Assembly: GCA_947497265.1 (NCBI GenBank)
Contig: CANMFP010000002.1
Span: 124,001 to 188,000 of the forward strand
DNA: 64,000 nucleotides
Direction of reading: 5' to 3'
Source of the DNA: an uncultured Isoptericola sp.
GTDB lineage: Bacteria; Actinomycetota; Actinomycetes; Actinomycetales; Cellulomonadaceae
Position 1 is the stretch's first letter, and every line of letters begins with the position of its first letter. The position numbers and the translations under genes are program-made. Below, in pieces: positions 8,583-17,042 of the stretch. The notes beneath the pieces were generated by a model, which saw nothing but the letters and a program-made list of their open reading frames with translations, searched no databases and had not been told where the DNA came from.

Positions 8583-9203
8583 ATGGCTCGTCTCGTGGAC
8601 ATCCATCCCGTCGACCCGCAGCCACGCCTGGTGGGCCAGGTCGTGGCGGCCCTCCGGGACGGTGCGCTCGTCGCCTACCCGACGGACTCCGGCTACGCCC
8701 TCGGCTGCCGCATCGGGCTGCACGACGGCACCGAGCGGATCCGGCAGATCCGGCGTCTGGACGCCAAGCACCACTTCACGCTGGTGTGCTGCGACTTCGC
8801 CCAGCTCGGCCAGCTCGTGCGGCTGGACAACTCGGCCTTCCGGGCGATCAAGGCGGCCATACCCGGTCCGTACACGTTCATCCTGCCGGCCACCTCCGAG
8901 GTGCCGCGCCGGCTCGCCCACCCGAAGAAGAAGACCGTCGGCGTGCGCATCCCGGACTCGCGCGTGGTCCACGCCCTGCTGAGCGAGCTCGGCGAGCCGC
9001 TGCTCAGCTCGACGCTCATCATGCCGGGGGACGCCGAGCCTCTCACCGAGGCGTGGCAGGTCTCCGAGGCGCTGGACCGATCGGTCGACGTGATCGTCGA
9101 CTCCGGGGACGTCTCGGCGGAGCCGACCACCGTGGTCGACTGGTCCGCCGGCTACCCGGAGGTCGTCCGGGCCGGGGCGGGGGATCCCGCGCCGTTCGAG
9201 TAG
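8583..9203 (+). CDS. yciO: YciO/YrdC-type L-threonylcarbamoyladenylate synthase family protein
   Basis: The 206-residue protein covers one YrdC/Sua5 domain. The pattern of LDAKHHFTLVC, PGPYTFILPAT, VPRRLAHPKKKTVGVRIPD and a Ser/Thr-rich second half matches the YciO branch more closely than TsaC proper. TsaC and Sua5 make threonylcarbamoyl-AMP for tRNA t6A; the role of YciO is less clear. A -10-like TAGCCT (8571-8576) ends 6 nt before the ATG, consistent with a leaderless message. It stands between unrelated genes and is probably monocistronic. Confidence 0.85.
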   Translation: MARLVDIHPVDPQPRLVGQVVAALRDGALVAYPTDSGYALGCRIGLHDGTERIRQIRRLDAKHHFTLVCCDFAQLGQLVRLDNSAFRAIKAAIPGPYTFILPATSEVPRRLAHPKKKTVGVRIPDSRVVHALLSELGEPLLSSTLIMPGDAEPLTEAWQVSEALDRSVDVIVDSGDVSAEPTTVVDWSAGYPEVVRAGAGDPAPFE

Positions 9204-9275
9204 GGGGCTGATGCCGCACGCTCACGTCGCGGCCCGTTCACCGTTCGGCGACCTGATCGGGCTAGGGTGCTGGTC

Positions 9276-10682
9276 ATGAGCGATCGTGGACTCGAGCTGG
9301 CCCGGGACAAGATGCACGGTGCGGGGGTGGCATCCGCCGCCGTCGACGTGTTCAGCCGATTCTACCGGCTGCTGGAAGGCGGCCAGAGCGGTTACGTGCG
9401 GGAGGACGACGTCGAGCCCTTGACGGGCCTGACCCGGCACGCCGACCTCGACGTCGACGCGGCCGATGCGTCTGCGGCCCTGGCGAGGACGGCCATCATC
9501 AAGCTCAACGGGGGCCTCGGCACCTCGATGGGGATGGACCGGGCGAAGTCGTTGCTCGAGGTACGCCGGTCGGCCGAGGGCGAGTCGCTGAGCTTCCTCG
9601 ACGTGATCGTCGGCCAGGTGCGTGCGGCGCGCCAGGCCACGGGCGCGCGGCTGCCGCTGGTGCTGATGAACTCCTTCCGCACGCAGGACGACACGCTCGC
9701 CGCCCTGTCGGGGTACGGCGACCTCGCTGTGGAAGGGCTGCCGCTCGACTTCCTGCAGAACCGGGAGCCGAAGCTGCGGGCGGACACGCTGGAACCGGTC
9801 GAGTGGCCGGACGACCCATCGTTGGAGTGGTGCCCGCCGGGGCACGGTGACCTCTACCCGGCGTTGCACGCCAACGGCGTGGTGCGGGCACTCCTCGACG
9901 CCGGTTTCCGCTACGCCTGCGTCTCCAACTCGGACAACCTCGGTGCGGCGCCCGACGGCGAGATCGCGGCCTGGTTCGCCGGCACCGGTGCCCCCTACGC
10001 GGCCGAGATGTGCCTCAAGACGCCGGCCGACGTCAAGGGCGGCCAGCTCGTGGTCCGCCGGTCGGACGGTCGGATCATCCAGCGCGAGACGGCGCAGACG
10101 CACCCGGAGGACGTGGACGTCTCGCTCGACCCGGAGCGCCACCGCTACTTCCACACGAACAACCTGTGGTTCGACCTGGAGGTCCTGGCGGCCGAGCTGG
10201 ACCGCACCGGCGGGGTCCTCGAGCTGCCGCTGATCCGCAACGCCAAGACCGTCGACCCGTCGGACGCGAGCTCACCCGAGGTGATCCAGATCGAGTCGGC
10301 GATGGGCGCCGCGGTGGCGGTCTTCGAGGGGGCGACGGCGATCGAGGTGGGTCGCGAGCGGTTCCTGCCGGTCAAGACCACCGACGACCTGCTGCTGCTG
10401 CGTTCGGACGTGTACGACCTCACCGACGACTACCGGCTGGTCGCGCAGGTCGAGGCGCCGCTCGTGCGGCTGTCGAAGACGTACAAGACCATCGGCGCGT
10501 TCGACGCCCGGTTCCCGGCCGGGCCGCCGTCGCTGCGGGCGGCGACCGGTCTCTCGGTCGCGGGGGACTGGACCTTCGGTCGTGGCGTGCGCGCCGAGGG
10601 GGCGGCCGAGCTGCCCGAGCCGGAGGAGGGGACGGGGACGGTCCCCGACGGAGCCACCATCACCCGCGACGGGATTGCCTGA
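9276..10682 (+). CDS. UTP-glucose-1-phosphate uridylyltransferase, UDPGP (eukaryote-like) family
   Basis: The 468-residue protein belongs to the UGP2-like family rather than the short bacterial GalU family. The nucleotide-binding loop KLNGGLGTSMGMDRAKSLLEV (about 75-95), the MNSFRTQDDT segment and the FHTNNLWFDL segment are diagnostic. It makes UDP-glucose from UTP and glucose-1-phosphate for glycan, trehalose or cell-wall synthesis. The ATG at 9276 is preferred over GTG at 9267 because TAGGGT (9263-9268) forms a -10 element 7 nt upstream of the ATG. galE at 35.3 kb could use its product. Confidence 0.9.
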   Translation: MSDRGLELARDKMHGAGVASAAVDVFSRFYRLLEGGQSGYVREDDVEPLTGLTRHADLDVDAADASAALARTAIIKLNGGLGTSMGMDRAKSLLEVRRSAEGESLSFLDVIVGQVRAARQATGARLPLVLMNSFRTQDDTLAALSGYGDLAVEGLPLDFLQNREPKLRADTLEPVEWPDDPSLEWCPPGHGDLYPALHANGVVRALLDAGFRYACVSNSDNLGAAPDGEIAAWFAGTGAPYAAEMCLKTPADVKGGQLVVRRSDGRIIQRETAQTHPEDVDVSLDPERHRYFHTNNLWFDLEVLAAELDRTGGVLELPLIRNAKTVDPSDASSPEVIQIESAMGAAVAVFEGATAIEVGRERFLPVKTTDDLLLLRSDVYDLTDDYRLVAQVEAPLVRLSKTYKTIGAFDARFPAGPPSLRAATGLSVAGDWTFGRGVRAEGAAELPEPEEGTGTVPDGATITRDGIA

Positions 10683-10685
10683 GAC

Positions 10686-11339
10686 TCACCGCGGCACGTC
10701 GACGACCCGCTCAGCGCCCACGGTGGGGCGGAGCCGGCCTGCGGTGGCTGCCGCGACGTCGTCGTGCAGCCGGGCCACCTCGTCCGGCGGGACCAGCAGG
10801 GTGAGCCGCGCGACCTCCGCGTAGACGGTCTCGCCGACGACGGCGTCCCGGTGCGCGGCCCACTCGCGCAGGAGGTGCTCGAGCCGGCCGGCCTCGGCGT
10901 GCGGGGCGTCGAGCGTCACCTCGACCAGGTGGCGGCGCCCGATCACCAGACCGCGGCGCTCCGCGTCGTCGAGCGCCGCGGTCACGGCTCCGGAGTAGGC
11001 CCGGACGAGCCCGCCCGCGCCGAGCAGCACCCCGCCGAAGTACCGCGTGACGACGGCGACGATGTCGGTCGTACGACGGTGCCGCAGCACCTCGAGCATC
11101 GGGACGCCCGCCGTGCCGGACGGTTCACCGTCGTCGGAGGAGCGCTGGGTGTCCGCATGGACGCCGAGCACCACGGCGACGCAGTGGTGCCGCGCGTCCC
11201 AGTGCTGCTTGCGCAGACGGGCGACGACCACGTCCGCCTCGGTGCCGTCGGCGACGGGAGCCACGTGGGCGAGGAAGCGGGACCGCTTGATCACGAGCTC
11301 GTGGTCGACGGGCGCCGAGAGGGTGCGGGGCAGGGGCAT
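10686..11339 (-). CDS. yigZ: YigZ/IMPACT family protein (UPF0029)
   Basis: The 217-residue protein has the UPF0029 signature region (KRSRFLAHVAPV ... ARHHCVAVVLG ... DDGEPSGTAG.PML) followed by the ferredoxin-like UPF0029 C-terminal domain. The family is conserved from bacteria to eukaryotes, where IMPACT acts on GCN1; the bacterial role is not settled. A -10-like TAGGAT ends 6 nt before the ATG, which supports this start and a leaderless transcript. The gene ends 4 bp from the convergent uridylyltransferase gene. Confidence 0.9.
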   Translation of the reverse strand: MPLPRTLSAPVDHELVIKRSRFLAHVAPVADGTEADVVVARLRKQHWDARHHCVAVVLGVHADTQRSSDDGEPSGTAGVPMLEVLRHRRTTDIVAVVTRYFGGVLLGAGGLVRAYSGAVTAALDDAERRGLVIGRRHLVEVTLDAPHAEAGRLEHLLREWAAHRDAVVGETVYAEVARLTLLVPPDEVARLHDDVAAATAGRLRPTVGAERVVDVPR

Positions 11340-11382
11340 CCGTCGATCCTACGAGCGCCGACACGCCGATCGATCATCCGAC

Positions 11383-11399
11383 GAAATAGTGTGCCAAGC
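11383..11399 (+). repeat. 17-bp direct repeat, left copy
   Basis: GAAATAGTGTGCCAAGC occurs here and again, without mismatch, at 12082-12098. The two copies bracket the recombinase-like gene at 11414-12088 with a period of 699 bp. This copy lies 14 bp upstream of the ATG. It looks like one half of an attL/attR pair, though a regulator binding site cannot be excluded. Confidence 0.8.
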
Positions 11400-11413
11400 G
11401 CCATCATCGACCC

Positions 11414-12088
11414 ATGGCGAACTCGCACGAGACGACGGACGGACTACCGAGCACGGACGACAGTGCTGCCGTGGGAGAGGTCGGGCGCTACCCCCGACCC
11501 ACGGTCTCGCTCGACGAGGCGGAGTGGGTCTGGCGCCAGCTCTCGGTGGAGGCGCTGCGGCCCGACGGCAAGCCCGAGATCGTGCGCCTCGCGGTGATCG
11601 CCGGGCTGACCCGCGCGACCGGGGCGAGGTACGGTGACCTGCTGCGAGTGCGGGCGGAGGACCTCGACCTGGGGCCGGACGGGACCGGACGCGTCGGTGG
11701 TGCGCGGCCGACGGGGGAGGGGAGGGTCCTCGTGCGTCACGGCAAGCACCGGACCCTCCGCCGGCACCGCGTCCCGGGGGAGGTCGTGATCGTCCTGAGG
11801 CACTGGATGGTGGTCCGCACCGAGCTGGCGGCCGAGCTGGAGGGCTCCGTCCCCCGTGCCTTGCTCCTGACGGTGCACCACACGCACGACAACGGCACGA
11901 CCGTCTCCAGCGGGCTGCCGATCACGCGGCAGGGGCTGGTGCTGTCCTGGCGGAGGTTCGTCCACCGCACGAACGCTCGCTACGGGGCGACCAGGCCGCC
12001 GCTGCCCACCCGGTTCGAGCAGGTGCGTCGCGCCTGGCGGGACGCAGGGCTGACCGACCTCGGAACAGAGGTGACCGGAGAGAAATAG
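11414..12088 (+). CDS. truncated tyrosine-recombinase-like protein
   Basis: The 224-residue protein resembles the first half of a tyrosine recombinase catalytic domain. Residues 62-86 (AGLTRATGARYGDLLRVRAE) match the box I region with Arg72 at the catalytic position. The segment VRHGKHRTLRRHRVP (108-122) matches the beta-hairpin with catalytic Lys111. The expected HxLRH box and the nucleophilic Tyr are not recognisable; the C-terminal part PTRFEQVRRAWRDAGL is unlike them. The protein could be a degenerate integrase or a derived DNA-binding protein. It sits exactly between two 17-bp direct repeats. Confidence 0.6.
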   Translation: MANSHETTDGLPSTDDSAAVGEVGRYPRPTVSLDEAEWVWRQLSVEALRPDGKPEIVRLAVIAGLTRATGARYGDLLRVRAEDLDLGPDGTGRVGGARPTGEGRVLVRHGKHRTLRRHRVPGEVVIVLRHWMVVRTELAAELEGSVPRALLLTVHHTHDNGTTVSSGLPITRQGLVLSWRRFVHRTNARYGATRPPLPTRFEQVRRAWRDAGLTDLGTEVTGEK

Positions 12089-12098
12089 TGTGCCAAGC
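12082..12098 (+). repeat. 17-bp direct repeat, right copy
   Basis: This is the second perfect copy of GAAATAGTGTGCCAAGC; its bases 5-7 are the stop codon of the recombinase-like gene. The sequences outside the two copies are unrelated, so the identity is confined to the repeat. Confidence 0.8.
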
Positions 12099-12136
12099 AC
12101 CTCTGAACATCAGAAGGCCAGGACGCACGGCCACAA

Positions 12137-12153
12137 CCCGCCCAGAGGGCGGG
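12137..12153. terminator. bidirectional hairpin terminator
   Basis: A perfect 7-bp GC stem CCCGCCC / GGGCGGG with an AGA loop lies between the convergent recombinase-like gene and the acetyltransferase gene. There is no T-run, which is usual for actinobacterial terminators. Confidence 0.5.
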
Positions 12154-12157
12154 GGCC

Positions 12158-12826
12158 TCAGCTCGTCGAGATGCCCAGCAGAGGCCTGGTGGGGGTGTGC
12201 GAAGCGAGCTCCTCGAAGCCCATCCGGTCGTAGAACGCCTGGGCTGACGTGTTGGCCGGGTCGTACCCGAGGTGCACGCCGGGGACACCACGGGCGGCGA
12301 GCGCGGCACGCAGCGTGTCCACGAGCCGGCGGCCCAGGCCTCGACCCTGCGCCTCGGGGATCAGGTCGATGTGCAGGTGCGCCGGGTGGGTCTCGAGCTC
12401 TCCGTGCTGCAGCCCGCGCACCATGCGCTGCGGGTCGCGGCCGTCGTACAGCAGGGCGTCCTCGGAGTAGCCAGGGTCGGCAGCTGTCGGCGGACCGGCT
12501 GCGGGGTGCCGGTCGACGAAGCCCGGCGTCCACTCCCGTTCCCACCACGCCGCGAACTCCGCCGTGTCGGCCACGGCGATGATGTAGCCGAGCAGTCGCC
12601 CGTCGTCGACCGACAGCGGCCCGCTGGGTCCGTCGTCGTGCCGGACCACGACGAACGCGAGGTCGGGAGCGTGATCGACGTACGGCAGGGCGTACACCTC
12701 GGGCATGAGGTCGTCGTCGGAGTAGACGCCGCGGGCGTCGCCGCCGCCCGCGGCGGTCCGGACGCACACCTCGGCGACGGCGGGACGGTCTGACGGGCGA
12801 TACGGACGGATCGTGATCTCGCTCAT
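12158..12826 (-). CDS. GNAT family N-acetyltransferase
   Basis: The 222-residue product begins MSEITIRPYRPSDRPAVAEVC, a typical GNAT N-terminus. It carries the acetyl-CoA pyrophosphate-binding motif A (EAQGRGLGRRLVDTL) and the C-terminal NTSAQAFYDRMGFEE segment. Substrate is unknown. The start at 12826 is chosen because upstream sequence belongs to the preceding membrane gene, whose stop is 4 bp away; the two are likely cotranscribed as the tail of the DUF58/MoxR operon. Confidence 0.85.
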   Translation of the reverse strand: MSEITIRPYRPSDRPAVAEVCVRTAAGGGDARGVYSDDDLMPEVYALPYVDHAPDLAFVVVRHDDGPSGPLSVDDGRLLGYIIAVADTAEFAAWWEREWTPGFVDRHPAAGPPTAADPGYSEDALLYDGRDPQRMVRGLQHGELETHPAHLHIDLIPEAQGRGLGRRLVDTLRAALAARGVPGVHLGYDPANTSAQAFYDRMGFEELASHTPTRPLLGISTS

Positions 12827-12830
12827 CGGG

Positions 12831-13388
12831 TCATCGTGGCAGCAGCCACCACGCCAGGGCGAGGAGCGCCGCTCCGCCGAGCAGCACGAGGCCGGCGAGC
12901 GCAGCACCGGACACCGCCCAGGCGAGCGCTCCGACGGCGCTCGTCACGCCGGCGACGACGAGGTCCCGCGAGCCGCTGCGCCCCAGCACCGCCACCTCGA
13001 CCCGCGTCCGCCACCCGACATGACCCGCCCACCAGCTCAGGCGCACCGCGAGGTAGGCCAACGGAGCGAGCCAGAGCACAGCGGGATCGAAGGGAGTGGA
13101 AGCCGAGCCCAGCAGGAGCAGGGCGGACAGGACGACGGCGACGTGCGCGGGAAGCTGCCCCGGGCGTGCCAGCGCCCAGAGTGCCGCACCGGCCACCGCC
13201 GTCAGCACGAGCCCGGCCATCAGCGTCGTGCGCGATGCCGCTGCCCACACCAGTGCGGCCACGGCGACGGCCGCGGCCGCCCGCAGCACGAGGCCCGGTA
13301 CCGCCGGCCCGTGCTCGACCCGCACGACCGGCAGCGCTCGGGCGCGGCGTCGCCGCACCCAGTCGTGGAGCTCCGCGGTCAGGCTCAT
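12831..13388 (-). CDS. multi-pass membrane protein of the DUF58/MoxR operon
   Basis: The 185-residue protein has about five hydrophobic helices after a basic N-terminus (MSLTAELHDWVRRRRARALP). No family motif is recognised. It follows the DUF58 gene by 108 bp on the same strand. Similar small membrane proteins occur in actinobacterial MoxR-DUF58-DUF4129 clusters, so a role in the same envelope system is inferred. A GTG at 13481 would extend the N-terminus by 31 low-complexity residues and is considered less likely. Confidence 0.65.
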   Translation of the reverse strand: MSLTAELHDWVRRRRARALPVVRVEHGPAVPGLVLRAAAAVAVAALVWAAASRTTLMAGLVLTAVAGAALWALARPGQLPAHVAVVLSALLLLGSASTPFDPAVLWLAPLAYLAVRLSWWAGHVGWRTRVEVAVLGRSGSRDLVVAGVTSAVGALAWAVSGAALAGLVLLGGAALLALAWWLLPR

Positions 13389-13496
13389 CCTGCGACGCCC
13401 CTCTGCCGACCGAGCAGGTGGGCCAGGGCGGGACGTCCGGTCCGGAGCAGCGGTGTCGGGTGCACGCCCCGAGGATCCCACGGCCGGGCGGCCGCG

Positions 13497-14876
13497 TCAG
13501 CCCGGGTGCCGGACCGACGGGGCGCGGTGCCGCTCCGCAGCGCGCACGAGCGCCTCGAACCGGGCGGGGGCCCCGGTCCGGGCGTCGCCGGCCCACGCCA
13601 CCACCGGCACGCCCTCGCTGGTCAGCTGCCGCAGCCGGTCCTCGCGCTCCATGCGGGTGACGCGCCAGGCCAGCCGCAGATGAACCTCGTGGACGGGGTG
13701 CACTGCCGGCAGCGTGTCCACGACGACGACCTGGTGTCCCTGGTCGCGCCACGTGCGCACCATGTGGAGCGACTCGTCGTCCAGGGCCGTGGTGAACAGG
13801 TAGACGATCGCGTCGGCCGGGAGGCGAGGCGGTCGCAGCCGCCGCGCCGGGCTGCCCAGGGGGCTGCTCGTCGCGAGCCCGTGCAGCACCCGCCGCAGGT
13901 GCCGCCGGCCCGCGGCGGGCGGCAGGGGGCGTCGGCGCCGGCCCAGGTCCTCGAGACCCACCCGGTCGCCGGCCCCGACGACGGCCCGCGCCACCGAGGC
14001 GGCGGCGTGCCGGGCCAGGTCCAGCGAGGTCGGCTCGTCGACACGCAGGTCTCCGTTGCCGCGCCACGTCCGCAGATCCGGCCCGACGTCGTCGCGTGAG
14101 TCGAGCACGAGGATCGTGGTGGCCTCCGCCGTGGCGTAGGTGCGCCGGACGTAGAGCTCGTCGAGGGCCGGCGAGCGGCGTGCCGTCGTCCGCCAGTCGA
14201 TCCGGCGCAACCGATCGCCCGGCGTGAACAGGTGGACGTCGCGCAGCTCGCTGCCGTCCCCGAGCCGCGGGGAGGTGTGCGGACCGGTCAGCCCACGCAG
14301 ACGTGACGGGAGCGGCACACGCCCCAGCGGCATCGCGGCGGGCAGGACGAGCCGGTCCGGTGCCGTCGAGCGCTCGACGTCCTCCGCCGTCGCGCCCCCT
14401 GCTCCATGACCTCGGACGTCGACGACGAACGTGGGCTGCGGTCCCGTGCGCACCGACGCGAGGCCGAGCTCGAGCTCGCGGCGACCCGGTGCGAGCAGGA
14501 CGTCCAGCGTGCGGTGGCCCGGCGCCGCCACCCGGGAGTGCACGACCTCGACCCCAGCGGGAGGGTCGATCGCGAGCACCGCTGTCAGCTCGCCCGGAGC
14601 GGCCGTCTCGTCGGCCGTCGAGATGGCGTGCCGCGTGGGTCGCTCGGGCGTGCGACCCGTCAGCGCGCCAGGCGCACCGCTCCATGCCACCCCGAGCAGC
14701 AGAGGAACACCCACCAGCGCGACGTCCGCTCGACCCGTCACCAGACCGACCGCGAGCAGGACCACGGCGACGACGGTTCCCGCGACCCCGTGCGGCGTGC
14801 GCCGCCAGACCGGATCGTCGGGGCCCCGCAGGCCGCGCTCCCGTGCGCCGTCCCGCTCGCTCGACGTGAAGCTCAC
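13497..14876 (-). CDS. DUF58 domain-containing protein
   Basis: The 459-residue protein has two N-terminal membrane helices (about 30-65) and a soluble part with the DUF58 core (PGDRLRRIDWRTTARRSPALDELYVRRTY). A vWA-like fold follows, with ILVLDSRDD at its first strand. DUF58 proteins are partners of MoxR AAA+ ATPases. The start overlaps the moxR stop by 4 bp, so the pair is translationally coupled. The MoxR/DUF58/DUF4129 set is linked by genomic context to envelope assembly or metal-dependent protein maturation, but no defined reaction is known here. Confidence 0.85.
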   Translation of the reverse strand: MSFTSSERDGARERGLRGPDDPVWRRTPHGVAGTVVAVVLLAVGLVTGRADVALVGVPLLLGVAWSGAPGALTGRTPERPTRHAISTADETAAPGELTAVLAIDPPAGVEVVHSRVAAPGHRTLDVLLAPGRRELELGLASVRTGPQPTFVVDVRGHGAGGATAEDVERSTAPDRLVLPAAMPLGRVPLPSRLRGLTGPHTSPRLGDGSELRDVHLFTPGDRLRRIDWRTTARRSPALDELYVRRTYATAEATTILVLDSRDDVGPDLRTWRGNGDLRVDEPTSLDLARHAAASVARAVVGAGDRVGLEDLGRRRRPLPPAAGRRHLRRVLHGLATSSPLGSPARRLRPPRLPADAIVYLFTTALDDESLHMVRTWRDQGHQVVVVDTLPAVHPVHEVHLRLAWRVTRMEREDRLRQLTSEGVPVVAWAGDARTGAPARFEALVRAAERHRAPSVRHPG

Positions 14877-15856
14877 CGACCGGGCCCCACGGTCGCAGGC
14901 CCGGGCACCGACGCGAGGAGCTCGCCGACCACCTGCTCAGGGCGCACCGCGGCGGCCCACGCGGTCGGGTTCAGCGTCAGCCGGTGGGCCAGGACGGGGA
15001 CGGCGACCCGCTTCACGTCCTCGGGCAGCAGGTGGTCGCGCCCGTCGAGCACGGCGACCGCACGTCCCAGCAGCAGCAGGTTCTGCGAGCCGCGGGGCGA
15101 GGCCCCGACCTCCAGCGCGGAGTGCGCGCGGGTGGCGGCGGCGAGGTCGACGCAGTAGGTCGCGACGTCGGGGTCGACCTCGACGGCCTCCACGCCCGCC
15201 TGCATGGCCAGCACCGTCTCCGCGTCGACGACCCGTCGCACCGGTGCCGCCTCCTGCCGCCGGGCGACACGACGCAGCAGCACGTCGCGCTCCTGGTCGC
15301 GGTCCGGGTAGCCGACGGCGAGCCGCACCATGAACCGGTCGAGCTGCGCCTCCGGGAGCGGGTAGGTGCCCTCGTACTCGACCGGGTTCGACGTCGCCAC
15401 GACGTGGAACGGTCGCGGCAGCGGTCGGGTGACCCCCTCGGCCGACACCTGACGTTCCGCCATGGCCTCCAGGAGCGCGGACTGCGTCTTGGGCGCCGTC
15501 CGGTTGATCTCGTCGGCGAGGAACAGGCCCGTGAAGACGGGCCCGGGTCGGAACACGAACTCACGGGTGGCCGGGTCGAAGATGCTGGACCCGGTGACGT
15601 CGCTGGGCAGCAGATCGGGCGTGCACTGCAACCGGGCGAAGTCGAGCCCGAGCGCCGTGGCCAGCGACCGGGCGGCCAGCGTCTTGCCGAGACCGGGCAC
15701 GTCCTCGAACAGCACGTGCCCCCCGGCGAGCACGGCCGCGAGCGCCAGCTCGAGCGAGTCGCGCATGCCGACGACGGCGGTGCCGATCTCGTCGAGGACG
15801 GCGTGTCCGTGCTCGGCGACATCGGCGACGGGCATCGGGGTGGCGGGGTGGTTCAT
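14873..15856 (-). CDS. MoxR family AAA+ ATPase
   Basis: The 327-residue ATPase shows Walker A in EDVPGLGKTLAAR (about 50-62), Walker B in FLADEINRTAPKTQSALLEAM, and the MoxR helix-2 insert around RPFHVVATSNPVEYEGTYPLPEAQ. MoxR proteins are chaperone-like remodelling ATPases that act with vWA/DUF58 proteins. It overlaps both neighbours by 4 bp (15853-15856 and 14873-14876), placing it in the middle of a tightly coupled operon. Confidence 0.92.
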   Translation of the reverse strand: MNHPATPMPVADVAEHGHAVLDEIGTAVVGMRDSLELALAAVLAGGHVLFEDVPGLGKTLAARSLATALGLDFARLQCTPDLLPSDVTGSSIFDPATREFVFRPGPVFTGLFLADEINRTAPKTQSALLEAMAERQVSAEGVTRPLPRPFHVVATSNPVEYEGTYPLPEAQLDRFMVRLAVGYPDRDQERDVLLRRVARRQEAAPVRRVVDAETVLAMQAGVEAVEVDPDVATYCVDLAAATRAHSALEVGASPRGSQNLLLLGRAVAVLDGRDHLLPEDVKRVAVPVLAHRLTLNPTAWAAAVRPEQVVGELLASVPGPATVGPGR

Positions 15857-16332
15857 GCGGGTGGCCTTCCGGTTCGCCGGGCGTCGGTCGGGATGCGTTC
15901 GATGGCGTCGAGCCAGCGGTGCAGGCTGCGGGGTGTGGGGGGTCTGCGGGAGCGGATCTGGTCGAGGACGTCGGCGCCGAGGAGCGCGGCGGCGTCGTCG
16001 TGGTGGCGCGGGTCGGTCAGGTCGATGCCGTGGGGTGCGAGGCGGTGCTGGGCGAGTGCGGTGACCCGGCGGGTGATGCGGGCGGAGACGTGGCCGTCGC
16101 GGGTCAGGGCGGCCCAGCCGAGGTCGGTGACGTCGTGGCGCGCTCCGTGGCGCTGTTCGGTGGGTGGTGCGGGCCAGGCGGACTCGGCGCCGTCGTCGAG
16201 CGTGGTCCAGGCGTGCCAGACGGCGAGGGCGCCGGTGGGCAGGAGGAGGGCGTGGACGGGGTCGAGGGTCCCGGTCACGGCGAGCAGGAGGGCGGTCAGG
16301 AGGGCGACGGCCCAGGGCAGATGTCGGGTCAT
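15853..16332 (-). CDS. small membrane protein of the MoxR operon
   Basis: The 159-residue product begins with one or two hydrophobic helices (PWAVALLTALLLAVTG, ALLLPTGALAVWHAW). A soluble helical region ending in basic residues follows. I do not recognise a family. The coding frame continues open far upstream of 16332, but that part is a GC-rich shadow of the DUF4129 gene, and the ATG at 16332 overlaps that gene's stop by 4 bp. It is probably an accessory subunit of the MoxR/DUF58/DUF4129 system. Confidence 0.75.
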   Translation of the reverse strand: MTRHLPWAVALLTALLLAVTGTLDPVHALLLPTGALAVWHAWTTLDDGAESAWPAPPTEQRHGARHDVTDLGWAALTRDGHVSARITRRVTALAQHRLAPHGIDLTDPRHHDDAAALLGADVLDQIRSRRPPTPRSLHRWLDAIERIPTDARRTGRPPA

Positions 16333-17042
16333 GGTGCGGTGGCGCCGGTGTCGAGGCTGCGGGCGATGCGGGTGAGAGCGGTGCGGGCGCTGGTGACGTC
16401 GTCGGTGCTGGTGGGGTGGGTGGTGAAGCGGGCGCGCTGGTACAGGGTGCGCAGGGTGGCGACGTCTGCCGGTGGGGCGGGGGTGGTGGCCAGGATGGTC
16501 TGGGTGAACTCGGTGGGGGTCTGGGCGGGGTGGCGGGTGGTGCCGTGCTCGGCGGCGGCGTCCTCGAGGGCGATCCAGGCGGCGACGACGGCGTCGTCCG
16601 GGGTGCCGACGTCGTCGAGGTGCTGCAGGGCTCGGGTGACGGCGTCGGCGAGCTCGGGCAGCGGGACGGTGGGGGCGTCGGCGGTGGCGAGGTCGCCGCC
16701 GGTGTCGAGGGTGTCGGGTTCGGGTGCGTCGCGGGGGAAGTCCTGCAGGGCGGCGAGGATCTTGCGGCCGGCGGTCCACAGCAGGAGCACGATGATGACG
16801 GATCCCAGCACGACGAGGAGGGTCAGCAGGGTGTCGTCGGGGTCGTTGGGGGTGGTGTCGGTGGGGGGCGACGGGGCGGGTGGGGAGGGTTCGGCGGGCG
16901 GGGGATCCTGGCCGAGGCCCACCTCGAGGACGGCGGCGGGCACGGAGACCTGCCAGGGGGTGGCGGTGGCGGCGCCGAGGACGACGAGCCCGGTGAGGAG
17001 GAGCAGGGCTGCCGGGTGGGTGCGTCGTCCGGGCGGCGTCAT
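16329..17042 (-). CDS. DUF4129 domain-containing membrane protein
   Basis: The 237-residue protein has an N-terminal signal-anchor, a Pro-rich extracytoplasmic linker (about 45-68), a second membrane helix (LLTLLVVLGSVIIVLLLW), and a C-terminal cytosolic DUF4129 domain (AAWIALEDAAAEHG ... RHPAQTPTEF ... LRTLYQRARFT). DUF4129 proteins co-occur with transglutaminase, DUF58 and MoxR genes. It overlaps its neighbours by 4 bp on both sides. Confidence 0.85.
   Translation of the reverse strand: MTPPGRRTHPAALLLLTGLVVLGAATATPWQVSVPAAVLEVGLGQDPPPAEPSPPAPSPPTDTTPNDPDDTLLTLLVVLGSVIIVLLLWTAGRKILAALQDFPRDAPEPDTLDTGGDLATADAPTVPLPELADAVTRALQHLDDVGTPDDAVVAAWIALEDAAAEHGTTRHPAQTPTEFTQTILATTPAPPADVATLRTLYQRARFTTHPTSTDDVTSARTALTRIARSLDTGATAP

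Larger units (their letters stand above)
11383..12098 (+). mobile_element. putative recombinase-only element bounded by 17-bp direct repeats
   Basis: A single short recombinase-like gene fills the interval between two identical 17-bp repeats, and the right repeat contains the gene's own stop codon (TAG at 12086-12088). Excision between the repeats would release a 699-bp circle carrying only this gene. No tRNA or other standard integration target is visible, and the recombinase lacks recognisable C-terminal catalytic residues. Present-day mobility is therefore doubtful. Confidence 0.35.

Noticed and set aside
11383-11399. 17-bp repeat as a CIRCE (HrcA) half-site
   Set aside because: GTGTGCCAA resembles half of CIRCE, but there is no inverted partner at 9-bp spacing and no chaperone gene nearby.
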